Shown: in pieces, positions 7,394-15,157 of the stretch | Layout of the letters: each line of letters starts with the position of its first letter | Position numbering within the stretch: position 1 is the first letter of the stretch | DNA from: a virus | IMG/VR virus record: IMGVR_UViG_3300037042_000974 | Coordinates: 1 to 21,450 of that record | DNA length: 21,450 nucleotides | Reading direction: 5' to 3' (one strand) | Notes under the pieces: model-generated | What the model was told of the DNA's origin: nothing | The model's database searches: none | Seen by the model: the letters and a program-made list of their open reading frames with translations, nothing else | Position numbers and translations under genes: made by a program

Positions 7394-9305
7394 AGCGATT
7401 GACCTGAAGGCCATCGCAGCGGTCGCTGCGGCCATGAAGGCTGAAGGCCAAGGCATTCCCGTTGAGGTAATGTCGGAGCCGAGTAAGACCGCTGATCTGG
7501 AGCGCCAACTCGGGCTGACTGCTCGTTATGGCGCGCAGGGATTGGCTGGGACTGTTGGCATTGCATACGACCCGATCGCTGCGGTGCAGAATTACCTGTT
7601 TGGAACCGAAACGCAGCCGCTGCGTGAGCAGGTCAAGCGCGCACTGACCGATCTTGGCGTGCCTGAGCCAGAGACGGCCACCGAGCGTGTGATCGGCGCG
7701 ATCAGCGAAGGCGCTGTGGGTGCTGGCGGTCAGGCTGCCTTGGCACGCGGTGCAGAGCGTGCATTGACTGCTGGAGCGCAGCGCGTTGCTGGCCAGCTTG
7801 CGGCTCAACCAGGCGCGCAGGCTGCGGCTGGCGGTGGTGGTGGCGGCGCGGCACAGGTCGTCGCAGAAGCAGGTGGCGGCCCTGGCGCGCAGCTTGCGGC
7901 TGGCTTGGCTGGCGGCATCGCTGGCGGTCGCTCCGCTGGGCTGGGGATCGAGGCGCGGCCTGCGTCCTTGCCAGCCGCAGTGCGTGAGGCAGAGGATGTT
8001 GGCATTCGTGTGATGACCACAGACGTGCTTCAGCCGACGACATTTGCGGGCCGCTGGCTGCAACGCACTGGCGAGATGATCCCGATGGCTGGAACGGGCG
8101 GCCCGCGTGCTGCACAGCAGCAAGAGCGCATCGATGCGTCTGTTGATCTTCTGCGCAACTATGGCGTCACCGAGGCGTCAGCCGCTGACAACACCATCAT
8201 CTCAAACGTGGCGAAGGATCTTCTGGCCCGTCGCGGCGAGAACCTGACCAAATACACCGGCATGAAGACCGAGGTTATTGATCGCCTGTCTCAACCCAAC
8301 ACCACTGTCCCTGTGGCTAAATCTGTCGCCAAGATTGACGAGGAAATTGCGCGTCTGAACAAAATCAGCCCGACGCAGTTTAAGCCTGTGATCGATCGCC
8401 TGATGACTTGGCGTGACGATCTCACCGGGACGCGCGAAGTCAAACTGCCGAATGGACAGACGCAGACTGTGGTCCAAGGGCAGCCCTTGGCGACCATCGA
8501 GGTCTTGCGGAAGCAGATTGGCGAGGCATTCACTGACCCAAGCCTGGCCGCCGTCCGCAGCGAAGGCGAGAAGGTTCTGAGCCGCATCTACGCGCCGCTG
8601 CGCGAGGATATGTCGGACTATATCAAAGCCAACGGCCAGCGCCGCGATTTCGACAAGTGGAACATTGCCAACAAGCAGCTTGCCAGCATGGCAGGCGAAC
8701 TCGAACTTGGCGCGATGAAGACCGCTCTGGCAAAAGGCGACACGTCTCCTGAAGTTATCCGCACGATGCTTTTCTCGGCCAAGCCAAGCGACATCAAGGC
8801 GCTTTATCGTGGCCTGTCTGCTGAAGGCAAACGCAACGCGCGCACGGCTGTTTTGCAGGAAGCCTTTAACAAGGTCGGCGGAAACTTTGAGAACCTAAGC
8901 CCCGATCAGTTCAAGCGTCAGTTGATCCGCCTTGGATCTCCTATCGGCGTGTTTTTCTCCGGGCAGGATCTGAAGGCCGTTGAGGGGCTGACGCGCGCCC
9001 TCAAAACAACTGAGCAGGCTGGCCGCGCTGGCGTCTCTCCGCCGACTGGCGTTCAGGCGGTTCCTGTGGTTGGCGCGGCGGTCTTGACCGATATCCTCGG
9101 CGGGGCCGGCGCTGGCATTGCTGGCGGCGCAACCATCGGCGGGCTTGCCCGTCTGTATGAGAGCGCGCCCGTCCGCAACGTCCTTCTGAAGCTTCCGCAG
9201 GTTGCTAAGGGCAGCGCGCAAGAGCAGGAACTCATCAAGCAGCTAACTGCGGCACTGCGCGCCGAAAAGTCGGCAGAGGAACAGCCCAAGGCAGCCCCGC
9301 AATGA
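7383..9305 (+). CDS. Large ejection / internal virion protein (P22 gp16 position)
   Basis: The 640-residue product is near the size of P22 gp16 (609), the third ejection protein. Residues about 95-190 are extremely Ala/Gly-rich with a run of seven glycines (AAAGGGGGGAAQV), followed by amphipathic helices (residues 260-500, for example NLTKYTGMKTEVIDRLSQ, EVLRKQIGEAFTDPSLAAV) and a hydrophobic Gly/Ala segment near residues 560-605 (VVGAAVLTDILGGAGAGIAG) that could insert into membrane. Direct homology to gp16 is not obvious by eye; the call comes from gene order, size, and helical, membrane-active composition. It starts within the end of the preceding gene. Confidence 0.68.
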   Translation: MADEAIDLKAIAAVAAAMKAEGQGIPVEVMSEPSKTADLERQLGLTARYGAQGLAGTVGIAYDPIAAVQNYLFGTETQPLREQVKRALTDLGVPEPETATERVIGAISEGAVGAGGQAALARGAERALTAGAQRVAGQLAAQPGAQAAAGGGGGGAAQVVAEAGGGPGAQLAAGLAGGIAGGRSAGLGIEARPASLPAAVREAEDVGIRVMTTDVLQPTTFAGRWLQRTGEMIPMAGTGGPRAAQQQERIDASVDLLRNYGVTEASAADNTIISNVAKDLLARRGENLTKYTGMKTEVIDRLSQPNTTVPVAKSVAKIDEEIARLNKISPTQFKPVIDRLMTWRDDLTGTREVKLPNGQTQTVVQGQPLATIEVLRKQIGEAFTDPSLAAVRSEGEKVLSRIYAPLREDMSDYIKANGQRRDFDKWNIANKQLASMAGELELGAMKTALAKGDTSPEVIRTMLFSAKPSDIKALYRGLSAEGKRNARTAVLQEAFNKVGGNFENLSPDQFKRQLIRLGSPIGVFFSGQDLKAVEGLTRALKTTEQAGRAGVSPPTGVQAVPVVGAAVLTDILGGAGAGIAGGATIGGLARLYESAPVRNVLLKLPQVAKGSAQEQELIKQLTAALRAEKSAEEQPKAAPQ

Positions 9306-9321
9306 CCCTATCCAAACCCTT

Positions 9322-9348
9322 GCATTTCGTGTTAAATGCCACGCGAAA
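9322..9348 (+). promoter_or_regulatory. Leader hairpin(s) before the tailspike start
   Basis: In the 52-base gap before the tailspike, GCATTT (9322-9327) and AAATGC (9334-9339) form a perfect six-pair hairpin with a six-base loop. An alternative pairing joins TTTC-GTG (9325-9331) with CAC..GAAA (9340-9348), which would cover part of the AAAGGA ribosome binding site at 9346-9351. Translational control of tailspike yield is possible but unproven. Confidence 0.35.
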
Positions 9349-9357
9349 GGATGCCCA

Positions 9358-11058
9358 ATGCCGCTGACGCAACTCGCCCCTCCGTATCCGATTTTCACCG
9401 ACAAGAACGGAGATCCGCTCGACGCGGGCTATCTGTATTTCGGCGTGGTGAACCTGAACCCGGAAACCAACCCGATCCAGGTGTATTACGACAGCGCGCT
9501 GACGCAGCCGGCGGCACAGCCGCTGCGCACGTCGAATGGCTACGTCATGCGCAACGGCAGCCCGGCGCTGATCTATGCCAACGCGCAGTTCTCGGTGACT
9601 GTGCGCAACAAGAACAGCGAGTTGGTGATCTACAGCCCGGTCGGCTATGGCATCCTGCCCGGCACGTCGGCCACCAGCACGGATCAGATCACCTACAACG
9701 AAGGATCGACGGGCGCTGTCAGCCGCATCCTGACTGCGCGGTTGCAGGATCGCGTGTCCATTAAGGACTTCGGAGCCGCCGGGGATGGTGTGACAGATGA
9801 TTATGTGGCGGTGCAGAACGCGGCATCCAACGCTGACTCGATCAGCATTGGCGATGCCGAGTTTCTCATTTCGCAGCAGATCGTCATGTCTGTTCCAAAG
9901 TCTTTTGTCGGCGGTGGCGCAACCAGCAAGTTCAAGACCACGCCTGGCTTCACTGGATCGGTCTTCCGCATTGCGCCTGCCGCTGGAACTGATCCGAAGG
10001 GCTGGACGGTTTCTGACTTTGAGATCACCAACAATGGAAGTGCCACTAACGCTTTCCTGTTGGACATTGCGTCGGCTGGGGAATACATCAGCAAATTCAC
10101 CCTGAGCAAAGTTATCTCGAACACGCAGGTTTCGAATTACTTTGTCGAACTCCTTAACAGCATTCCGAATACGGACGGCCTTTTCACGTCATACTTTTCG
10201 GACAACTGGTCCCTCGGCGGGTATTATCTGGAGAACGCTGGCGACAGCATTTATCTGGAGCGCAACACGACCACAGGCGCTGGCGTTGGATACTACGTCA
10301 ATCAGCTTGGAACGGCGGCGAACATTACTATCCGTGATGGCAACTGCACCTCCGCTGGCGGTGCGTTGAACATGGTGAAGGGCGCAAACCTCGTTTTTGA
10401 GAACATGCAGGTCGAATGCCCTGTCGCGTTCACTGGTGTCAACAACGCTGCGGTGAGCATCGACAGGCCGTCGGGCGGTTTGATCTACAACACCAAGATC
10501 ATCAACAACAACATCAACACGCAGGGCAATCCGCTTTATTGCGTTTATTTGGACAATGCCGTCCAAACTGTCATCGATGGCAATGAGTTGTATTGCGATG
10601 TCGGGTCTGGCGCACACATTTACATTGACACCGGCGCGCGTGACACGATCATCGGGAACAACAAGTATTACAACCGGGCCACCGGGGCAGAGGTCGATCC
10701 GATCATCGTGAACAACGGCATCGGAACGACTGGCGTTTGGAACAATGCCACAATTTCCCTCGCAGGATGGACCTCTCAGGGCGCAACGGAAAATGTCCTT
10801 GGATTTTTCAAGGACCGGGATGGCACGGTCTATATCCGTGGCCGCGTAGCAGGAGCCGCAACTGCTCCTGCAACTTTGTTCACGCTGCCTGTTGGGTTTA
10901 GGCCTAAAACAAAGAATATTCAGTTTTCAGCGTTTGGGGCGGTCTCTGCGGTGCGCGGCGAGGTCCAGTTCGTTGTAAACGCTGCCGGCAGCGTTGTGAT
11001 ATTGACCAACAACGCCACTGCGCTTGACCTCAACGGCATTTCGTTCAGCACACGATAA
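9358..11058 (+). CDS. Tailspike protein (P22-type head-binding domain plus pectate-lyase-like beta-helix)
   Basis: The 566-residue product starts with a P22-tailspike-like head-binding domain (residues 1 to about 105: PPYPIFTDKNGDPLDAGYLY, VNLNPETNPIQVYYDSA, PLRTSNGYVMRNGSP, IYSPVGYG). Residues 133-148 (VSIKDFGAAGDGVTDD) are the usual entry into a pectate-lyase-type right-handed beta-helix, which runs to about residue 450 with Asn/Gly-rich turns (NMQVECPVAFTG, IDGNELYCDVG). The last about 110 residues (GVWNNATISLAGWTSQG.. to ISFSTR) look like a trimerising, possibly carbohydrate-binding end domain. Such spikes bind and often cleave surface polysaccharide. A ribosome site AAAGGA precedes ATG by seven bases. 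The enzyme specificity cannot be read from sequence. Confidence 0.85.
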   Translation: MPLTQLAPPYPIFTDKNGDPLDAGYLYFGVVNLNPETNPIQVYYDSALTQPAAQPLRTSNGYVMRNGSPALIYANAQFSVTVRNKNSELVIYSPVGYGILPGTSATSTDQITYNEGSTGAVSRILTARLQDRVSIKDFGAAGDGVTDDYVAVQNAASNADSISIGDAEFLISQQIVMSVPKSFVGGGATSKFKTTPGFTGSVFRIAPAAGTDPKGWTVSDFEITNNGSATNAFLLDIASAGEYISKFTLSKVISNTQVSNYFVELLNSIPNTDGLFTSYFSDNWSLGGYYLENAGDSIYLERNTTTGAGVGYYVNQLGTAANITIRDGNCTSAGGALNMVKGANLVFENMQVECPVAFTGVNNAAVSIDRPSGGLIYNTKIINNNINTQGNPLYCVYLDNAVQTVIDGNELYCDVGSGAHIYIDTGARDTIIGNNKYYNRATGAEVDPIIVNNGIGTTGVWNNATISLAGWTSQGATENVLGFFKDRDGTVYIRGRVAGAATAPATLFTLPVGFRPKTKNIQFSAFGAVSAVRGEVQFVVNAAGSVVILTNNATALDLNGISFSTR

Positions 11059-11068
11059 GGAGAGCGCG

Positions 11069-12709
11069 ATGGCGGACAGATATTGGGTCGGCGGATCAGC
11101 GATCTGGGACGCGACGGCTGGAACAAAGTGGTCTGCGACATCTGGCGGCGCTGGTGGCGCTTCCGTTCCGACTTCGGTTGACGATGTCTACATTGACGCA
11201 AACTCTGGCGCAGTCACTGTGACGGTGACAAACGTAGCAGCCACATGCCGCAGCCTTTCATTCACCAGCCCTTCTGGCAACTTCACTGGAACCTTTGCTG
11301 GGCCTGTGCAAATTACCATATCTGGAAGCCTGACGCTTGTGTCTGGCATGACCCGCACCTTCACGGGCGCTCTGGTGTTTAACGCTACAAACGCCCAGAC
11401 GATCAGATGCAATGGCATTTCTCTTGACAGCCAGATCACATTTAATGGTGTCGCTGGCTCTTGGACGCTTCAGGACAACCTGACGAATGCCGCAGCAAGA
11501 ACCGTCACGTTTACAAACGGATCTCTTGCGCTTGGCGCTAACACGCTTTCGACGGGGATCTTTTCTTCGACCAACACTAACGTCAGAACGCTTGATTTCG
11601 GAACTGGAAAGATTGTTGTTTCTGGGAACAACATAACGGTTTGGAACACTGCGGACGTTTCGACATTGACTGTCGCAGGGTCTAGGTCGGTCGAACTTTC
11701 CTACTCTGGAGCAACTGGCACGAGGACGATCACGGCAAGTTCCGTTGGGTTTTCCGAGGCAAAGGTTTTCGATTTCTCGGTGACTGCCGGAACAGACACT
11801 GTTGGGCTTGGTTCTGCATCGAGATCCAGATCTTTCGTCCTGTCTTCTTTTTCTGGAACGCTATCCAATGGGTCGCGCACGCTTTACGGATCATTCGTTG
11901 TAGGGCCGTCGGTGACTGTTTCCGCAGGAACAAACACGACAACTTTTGCTTCAACGTCGTCTGGCAATCAAATCACCACCAATGGCAAGACGCTTGACTT
12001 TCCTTTGGATTTCAACGGGGCCGCCGGCGTGTGGCAGCTTACGGATGCGCTGACAATCGGATCGACAAGATCGATCACGCTAACAAACGGGCAACTGAAC
12101 GCCAACGGGCAGAACGTCACCCTTGGGTCATTTGCTCTTGGCGCTGGCACAAAGACGCTGACGCTGGGCAGCGGAACTTGGACGGTTGCAGGCAGCGGCA
12201 CGGCGTGGAACGCGAACACCAACGTGGCGAACCTGACCGTCAGCCCGTCGGCTGGTATCATCAGCATGACAAGCGCAAGCGCCAAGACTTTTGCTGGCGG
12301 CGCTCAGGCATGGCCTACGCTTAGGCAGGGCGGCGCTGGCGCGTTGACGATCCAGCAGAGCAATAGCTTCGCCAACATCACCAACAGCGTGCAGCCCGCG
12401 ACCATTACGCTCACTGCCGGCACGACGCAAACGGTCGCTGCCTTCGGCGTGTCTGGCACCGCTGGCAACCTTATCACGCTGAACAGCAGCACGGCAGGCA
12501 CGCGCGCCACGTTGAGCGACAGCATTGGGACGGTTGAGGTTTCCAACGTCTCAATCAAAGACATCAACGCCACCGGCGGCGCGACATGGAATGCGTTTCT
12601 GAAATCTGGTAACGTGGATGCAGGAAACAACTCTGGCTGGGACTTTTTCCCTGCTGTCAGGCAGGTTTTCAGCCAGGTGTTCACGTCAATCTTCCGACCC
12701 ATTTTCTGA
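11069..12709 (+). CDS. Repetitive beta-solenoid adhesin-like structural protein
   Basis: The 546-residue product begins MADRYWVGGSAIWDATAGTK, an opening shared by many phage receptor-binding or virion surface proteins. The body is Thr/Ser/Gly/Asn-rich and beta-helical. Two related units are visible, about residues 60-211 and 253-399: 'GSWTLQDNLTNAAARTVTFT' matches 'GVWQLTDALTIGSTRSITLT', and 'RTLDFGTGKIVVSGN' matches 'KTLTLGSGTWTVAGS'. The end has a module common in phage adhesins (NVSIKDINATGGATWNAFL, SGNVDAGNNSGWDFFP) and a short hydrophobic tail QVFSQVFTSIFRPIF. AAGGAG at 11057-11062 marks ATG 11069; a longer frame from 11024 lies inside the tailspike and was not used. A second host-binding protein next to the tailspike is inferred. 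Confidence 0.72.
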   Translation: MADRYWVGGSAIWDATAGTKWSATSGGAGGASVPTSVDDVYIDANSGAVTVTVTNVAATCRSLSFTSPSGNFTGTFAGPVQITISGSLTLVSGMTRTFTGALVFNATNAQTIRCNGISLDSQITFNGVAGSWTLQDNLTNAAARTVTFTNGSLALGANTLSTGIFSSTNTNVRTLDFGTGKIVVSGNNITVWNTADVSTLTVAGSRSVELSYSGATGTRTITASSVGFSEAKVFDFSVTAGTDTVGLGSASRSRSFVLSSFSGTLSNGSRTLYGSFVVGPSVTVSAGTNTTTFASTSSGNQITTNGKTLDFPLDFNGAAGVWQLTDALTIGSTRSITLTNGQLNANGQNVTLGSFALGAGTKTLTLGSGTWTVAGSGTAWNANTNVANLTVSPSAGIISMTSASAKTFAGGAQAWPTLRQGGAGALTIQQSNSFANITNSVQPATITLTAGTTQTVAAFGVSGTAGNLITLNSSTAGTRATLSDSIGTVEVSNVSIKDINATGGATWNAFLKSGNVDAGNNSGWDFFPAVRQVFSQVFTSIFRPIF

Positions 12710-12721
12710 CAGGAGGCGATC

Positions 12722-13015
12722 ATGCCCGCGACAACCAAAACCCTATCGGCACAGAACACGTTTACCGACGCCATCCTCATCATCGGCGACTTCAACCTGT
12801 CCATCTCTGGAACCTTCGTTGCCACCGTTACGGTGCAGCGTTCGACCGATGGCACTGTCTGGCGCGACGTTGACACCTGGACCATCCCCGCTGAGGAAGT
12901 CGGTTATGACCCGATGAAGAACTTCTACCGGGCCGGTATCAAGACGGGCGCCTACACGTCGGGATCTGCCACGATCACGCTGAACGGTTACGACAACTGG
13001 CCCCCGCGTTACTGA
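12722..13015 (+). CDS. Small beta-strand structural protein
   Basis: The 97-residue product (MPATTKTLSAQNTFTDAILI ..) has alternating strands: 'GDFNLSISGTFVATVTVQRS' and 'DGTVWRDVDTWTIPAEE', then 'YRAGIKTGAYTSGSATITLN'. The pattern 'GxFNLSISGxFVATVTVQRSxDGTVWxDVxTWT' is familiar from small conserved phage proteins of unknown role, probably jelly-roll or Ig-like decorations. A strong AGGAGG ribosome site lies eight bases before ATG. It closes the virion block and is followed after one base by a basic mini-protein. Confidence 0.7.
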   Translation: MPATTKTLSAQNTFTDAILIIGDFNLSISGTFVATVTVQRSTDGTVWRDVDTWTIPAEEVGYDPMKNFYRAGIKTGAYTSGSATITLNGYDNWPPRY

Positions 13016-13016
13016 G

Positions 13017-13175
13017 ATGGCGAAGGGTTTGTATAGCAACATTCAGGCCAAGCGGGCGCGCATCAAAGCCGGATCTCGCGAGAAGATGCGCAAGCCTGGC
13101 ACCAAAGGCGCCCCCACGGCGGCGGCTTTCAAAGCCTCTGCCGTGACGGCCAAGCCGAAGAAGAAGGGAGAATGA
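13017..13175 (+). CDS. Very small basic phage protein (52 aa)
   Basis: ATG 13017 lies one base after the preceding stop and the frame ends at TGA 13173-13175. The product starts MAKGLYSNIQAKRARIKAGS and ends in a Lys-rich tail PKKKGE, with a middle 'EKMRKPGTKGAPTAAAFKAS'. This pattern (LYxNIxxKRxRIxxGSxEKMRKPGxxGAPTxxAF) is one I recognise from many phages. No function is known to me. Pairing with the following gene, which also begins with a Lys/Gly-rich segment, is usual. Confidence 0.7.
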   Translation: MAKGLYSNIQAKRARIKAGSREKMRKPGTKGAPTAAAFKASAVTAKPKKKGE

Positions 13176-13471
13176 TGGCCAAGACGCCAGCCTGGACGCG
13201 CAAAGAAGGCAAGAACCCCAAGGGCGGCTTGAACGCCAAGGGGCGCGCGTCCGCGAAGGCTGAAGGCATGAACCTGAAGGCCCCAGTGAAGTCTGGCGAC
13301 AATCCTCGCCGGGCTTCGTTTCTGGCGCGTATGGGCAACATGCCGGGGCCTGAGTATAAGGACGGCGAACCCACGCGCCTGCTGCTGTCTTTGAAGGCAT
13401 GGGGCGCATCCAGCAAAGCCGACGCCAAGAAGAAGGCCAAGGCGATCTCGGCTCGCAATAAGGGGAAGTGA
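13175..13471 (+). CDS. DUF6321-like small basic phage protein
   Basis: The 98-residue product begins MAKTPAWTRKEGKNPKGGLN and contains the signature 'KSGDNPRRASFLARMGNMPG' and 'TRLLLSLKAWGASSKADAKKK'. These match what I remember of the DUF6321 family, which occurs in many tailed phages near virion or lysis genes. Strongly basic, Gly-rich and without cysteine. GGGAG lies just upstream; ATG 13175 is preferred to ATG 13172 because spacing to that site is better, and it overlaps the previous TGA either way. Function unknown; DNA or cell-wall contact is only a guess from charge. Confidence 0.75.
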   Translation: MAKTPAWTRKEGKNPKGGLNAKGRASAKAEGMNLKAPVKSGDNPRRASFLARMGNMPGPEYKDGEPTRLLLSLKAWGASSKADAKKKAKAISARNKGK

Positions 13472-13473
13472 CC

Positions 13474-14028
13474 ATGAACTATATTGAGATGGCCACCGCT
13501 ATCGCCCGCGAGGAGGGTGTTGACCCCGATCTGTTTCTGCGGCTGATCCAGCAGGAAAGCAGCTTCAACCCCGACGCGGTGTCATCTGCCGGCGCCATTG
13601 GCCTGGGCCAACTCATGCCAGACACGGCGGCAGATCTCGGCGTTGACCCGTATGATGCTGAAGAGAACCTGCGTGGCAGCGCACGATACCTGCGCCAACA
13701 GCTTGATGAGTTTGGCGACACGCGCACGGCCCTTGCTGCCTATAACGCCGGCCCCGGCAACGTGCGCAAGTATGGGGGCATCCCCCCATTTGAAGAAACT
13801 CAGAACTACGTCAGCAAGATCCTCGGCACGGGCGCCGCTGATCGGGCCTTCAATGGTAGATCGGCCAACCTGCCGCTGGCTATGGGCCAGCCTGCCGGCG
13901 AGGACTACGGCATCGCCTCGACGGCTCAGATGCCTATGTTCCGGCTTCCACAATTGCGCAGCACGCAGTCGGATGCACTGGCGGCATACGATCCTTATGC
14001 TATCCTACAGCAGTTCAATTTGAAATAA
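13474..14028 (+). CDS. Lytic transglycosylase (SLT domain)
   Basis: The 184-residue product has the SLT/goose-lysozyme-like core in residues 1-115. The catalytic Glu28 lies in IQQESSFNPDAVSSAGAIGL, followed by GQLMPDTA and the closing AAYNAGPGNVRKYGG motif. The enzyme would cut glycan strands of peptidoglycan with 1,6-anhydro-muramic acid formation. There is no signal peptide or membrane segment. The last about 65 residues (PLAMGQPAGEDYGIAS ..) are proline/leucine-rich and not a known domain; they might dock the enzyme in the virion. It sits between the structural block and the lysis genes, so either an infection-stage (virion) or lysis role is possible. ATG 13474 has AGGGGAAG upstream; GTG 13468 in frame is less likely. 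Confidence 0.87.
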   Translation: MNYIEMATAIAREEGVDPDLFLRLIQQESSFNPDAVSSAGAIGLGQLMPDTAADLGVDPYDAEENLRGSARYLRQQLDEFGDTRTALAAYNAGPGNVRKYGGIPPFEETQNYVSKILGTGAADRAFNGRSANLPLAMGQPAGEDYGIASTAQMPMFRLPQLRSTQSDALAAYDPYAILQQFNLK

Positions 14029-14047
14029 TCTTGCGCCGGGGACTGAG

Positions 14048-14272
14048 ATGGACGTGTTGGAAGCAATCATGAAGTGGATCGTCGCCCCGGTGGCGGCTTT
14101 TGTTTGGGTGCTACATAGCAAGCAGCAAACCCATAGCACGGACATCGAGGTGCTGAAGGCTCAAGCCTCGGCCAACAACAAAGCACACGACCTTGAGATG
14201 AAGAACCTGCAAATTCTGATCCAGAAGGTTTTTGACAAGCTGGACAAGATTGAAGAGAGCCTTCGAAAATGA
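14048..14272 (+). CDS. Membrane-anchored coiled-coil protein of the lysis block
   Basis: The 74-residue product has one membrane helix at about residues 6-22 (IMKWIVAPVAAFVWVLH) and then a long charged helix (DIEVLKAQASANNKAHDLEM, IQKVFDKLDKIEESLRK) with heptad-like spacing. Small proteins of this shape occur beside phage endolysins and resemble XhlA-type holin partners, antiholins or i-spanin-like factors. Its stop overlaps the amidase start (ATGA), indicating coupled translation. With a separate two-helix holin and Rz/Rz1 pair downstream, an auxiliary role in timing or holin regulation seems likely, but this is inference. Confidence 0.65.
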   Translation: MDVLEAIMKWIVAPVAAFVWVLHSKQQTHSTDIEVLKAQASANNKAHDLEMKNLQILIQKVFDKLDKIEESLRK

Positions 14273-14781
14273 GACCGCTGACCGAGATCATCATCCACGC
14301 GACGGCCACGCGGCCTGACTGGTGGTCTCAGCGGTCAACGGCTGACAAGGTGGCCGAGGTCAAACGCTGGCATGTCGAGGATCGCGGCTTCAAAACCATC
14401 GGCTATCACTTTCTGATCGACCGCAATGGTTATACGGTGACAGGGCGCCCACTGGATCAGATCGGCGCGCATACTATCGGAAAAAATGTCGGCACCATTG
14501 GGATCGCGCTTTTCGGCGGCCATGGATCGGCGGCCACCGACAAGTTCGCGGATCACTTCACGCCGGATCAGGATCAATCCTTGCGGGCGCTTCTGGTGCG
14601 CCTGATGAAGCAATACCCGAGCATCAAAACGATCTCGGGGCATAACCAGCACGCGGCCAAGGGCTGCCCAGGTTTCTCTGTGCCAAGCTGGTATGCGAAG
14701 GCAAGACCCCAGCCTGCGCCTGTCGCGCCGAAGGCTGGGCCTTTCGCGGCTCTGTCCGCTTTTCTTGGGAGAACGCTATGA
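14269..14781 (+). CDS. N-acetylmuramoyl-L-alanine amidase endolysin (T7 lysozyme-like, Amidase_2)
   Basis: The 170-residue product aligns well with T7 lysozyme. Zinc ligands are His10 (IIIHATAT), His125 (SGHNQH) and Cys133 (KGCPGF); Tyr46 (GYHFLIDRNG) and Lys131 complete the catalytic set, with the same H-x5-K-x-C spacing as T7. It would cleave the amide bond between muramic acid and the stem peptide. The catalytic domain ends near residue 145; a Pro/Ala linker and a hydrophobic end (FAALSAFLGRTL) follow. There is no signal peptide, so it needs the downstream holin. T7 lysozyme also inhibits T7 RNA polymerase; nothing here suggests that second role, as no phage polymerase is seen. Confidence 0.92.
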   Translation: MRPLTEIIIHATATRPDWWSQRSTADKVAEVKRWHVEDRGFKTIGYHFLIDRNGYTVTGRPLDQIGAHTIGKNVGTIGIALFGGHGSAATDKFADHFTPDQDQSLRALLVRLMKQYPSIKTISGHNQHAAKGCPGFSVPSWYAKARPQPAPVAPKAGPFAALSAFLGRTL

Positions 14782-14942
14782 CTGGTGAACAAATCGCGGG
14801 CGTCGTGCGCGCCATCGTTGCTGCCGTTGGCGGCTATTTCATTGGCCAGGGTCTGGTCGATGCTGAGACTGTGACGGCCATCGGGGGCGCTGTTGCCACG
14901 CTGGCCGCTGCGGCTTGGTCGATCTACTCCAAGCGCGCATGA
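14778..14942 (+). CDS. Small two-helix holin
   Basis: The 54-residue product has two predicted membrane helices, about residues 6-24 (AGVVRAIVAAVGGYFIGQG) and 30-49 (ETVTAIGGAVATLAAAAWSI), a short polar turn with Asp-Ala-Glu between them, and a basic end YSKRA. This fits a class II-like holin that permits the amidase to reach the cell wall. The opening 'TGEQIAGVVRAIVAAVGGYF' is a pattern I know from small putative phage holins. ATG overlaps the amidase stop and its own stop overlaps the i-spanin start (both ATGA), so the lysis genes are tightly coupled. Confidence 0.78.
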   Translation: MTGEQIAGVVRAIVAAVGGYFIGQGLVDAETVTAIGGAVATLAAAAWSIYSKRA

Positions 14943-15157
14943 TCTGGCAGGCGCTGGTCGGCGCTGTCTCGAAGCTGTTTCTTTTTGTCGCCATGCTGGC
15001 AGCAAGCTGGTTTGGCGGCAAAAAGACGGCTCAGGCTGACGCCAAAGTTGAAGGGCTTGAAGATTATGTTGAGACACGCCAACGCATGGACGAGGTGGGC
15101 CGCATGTCTGATGCTGACGCTGCCCGTGACTGGCTGCGTGAGCGTGGCAAGCGGTGA
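14939..15157 (+). CDS. Rz-like inner-membrane spanin (i-spanin)
   Basis: The 72-residue product has an N-terminal membrane helix (ALVGAVSKLFLFVAMLAASW) and then a periplasm-type charged helix (KTAQADAKVEGLEDYVETRQ) ending DWLRERGKR. The topology, its place directly after the holin, and a lipoprotein gene overlapping it in another frame identify it as the i-spanin. It would link the inner membrane to the Rz1-like lipoprotein and fuse the membranes in the last lysis step. It is short for an Rz protein (lambda Rz is 153 residues), but small versions exist. Confidence 0.75.
   Translation: MIWQALVGAVSKLFLFVAMLAASWFGGKKTAQADAKVEGLEDYVETRQRMDEVGRMSDADAARDWLRERGKR

Noticed and set aside
7822-7880. 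GC-rich Gly/Ala repeat-like stretch in the large ejection gene
   Set aside because: Explained by the low-complexity Ala/Gly coding sequence; no independent repeat unit.
7332-8123. Long reverse-strand open frame of 263 codons
   Set aside because: It is antisense to the large ejection protein, is rich in Arg/Ser/His/Cys without domain sense, and lacks a ribosome site; typical shadow in GC-rich DNA.
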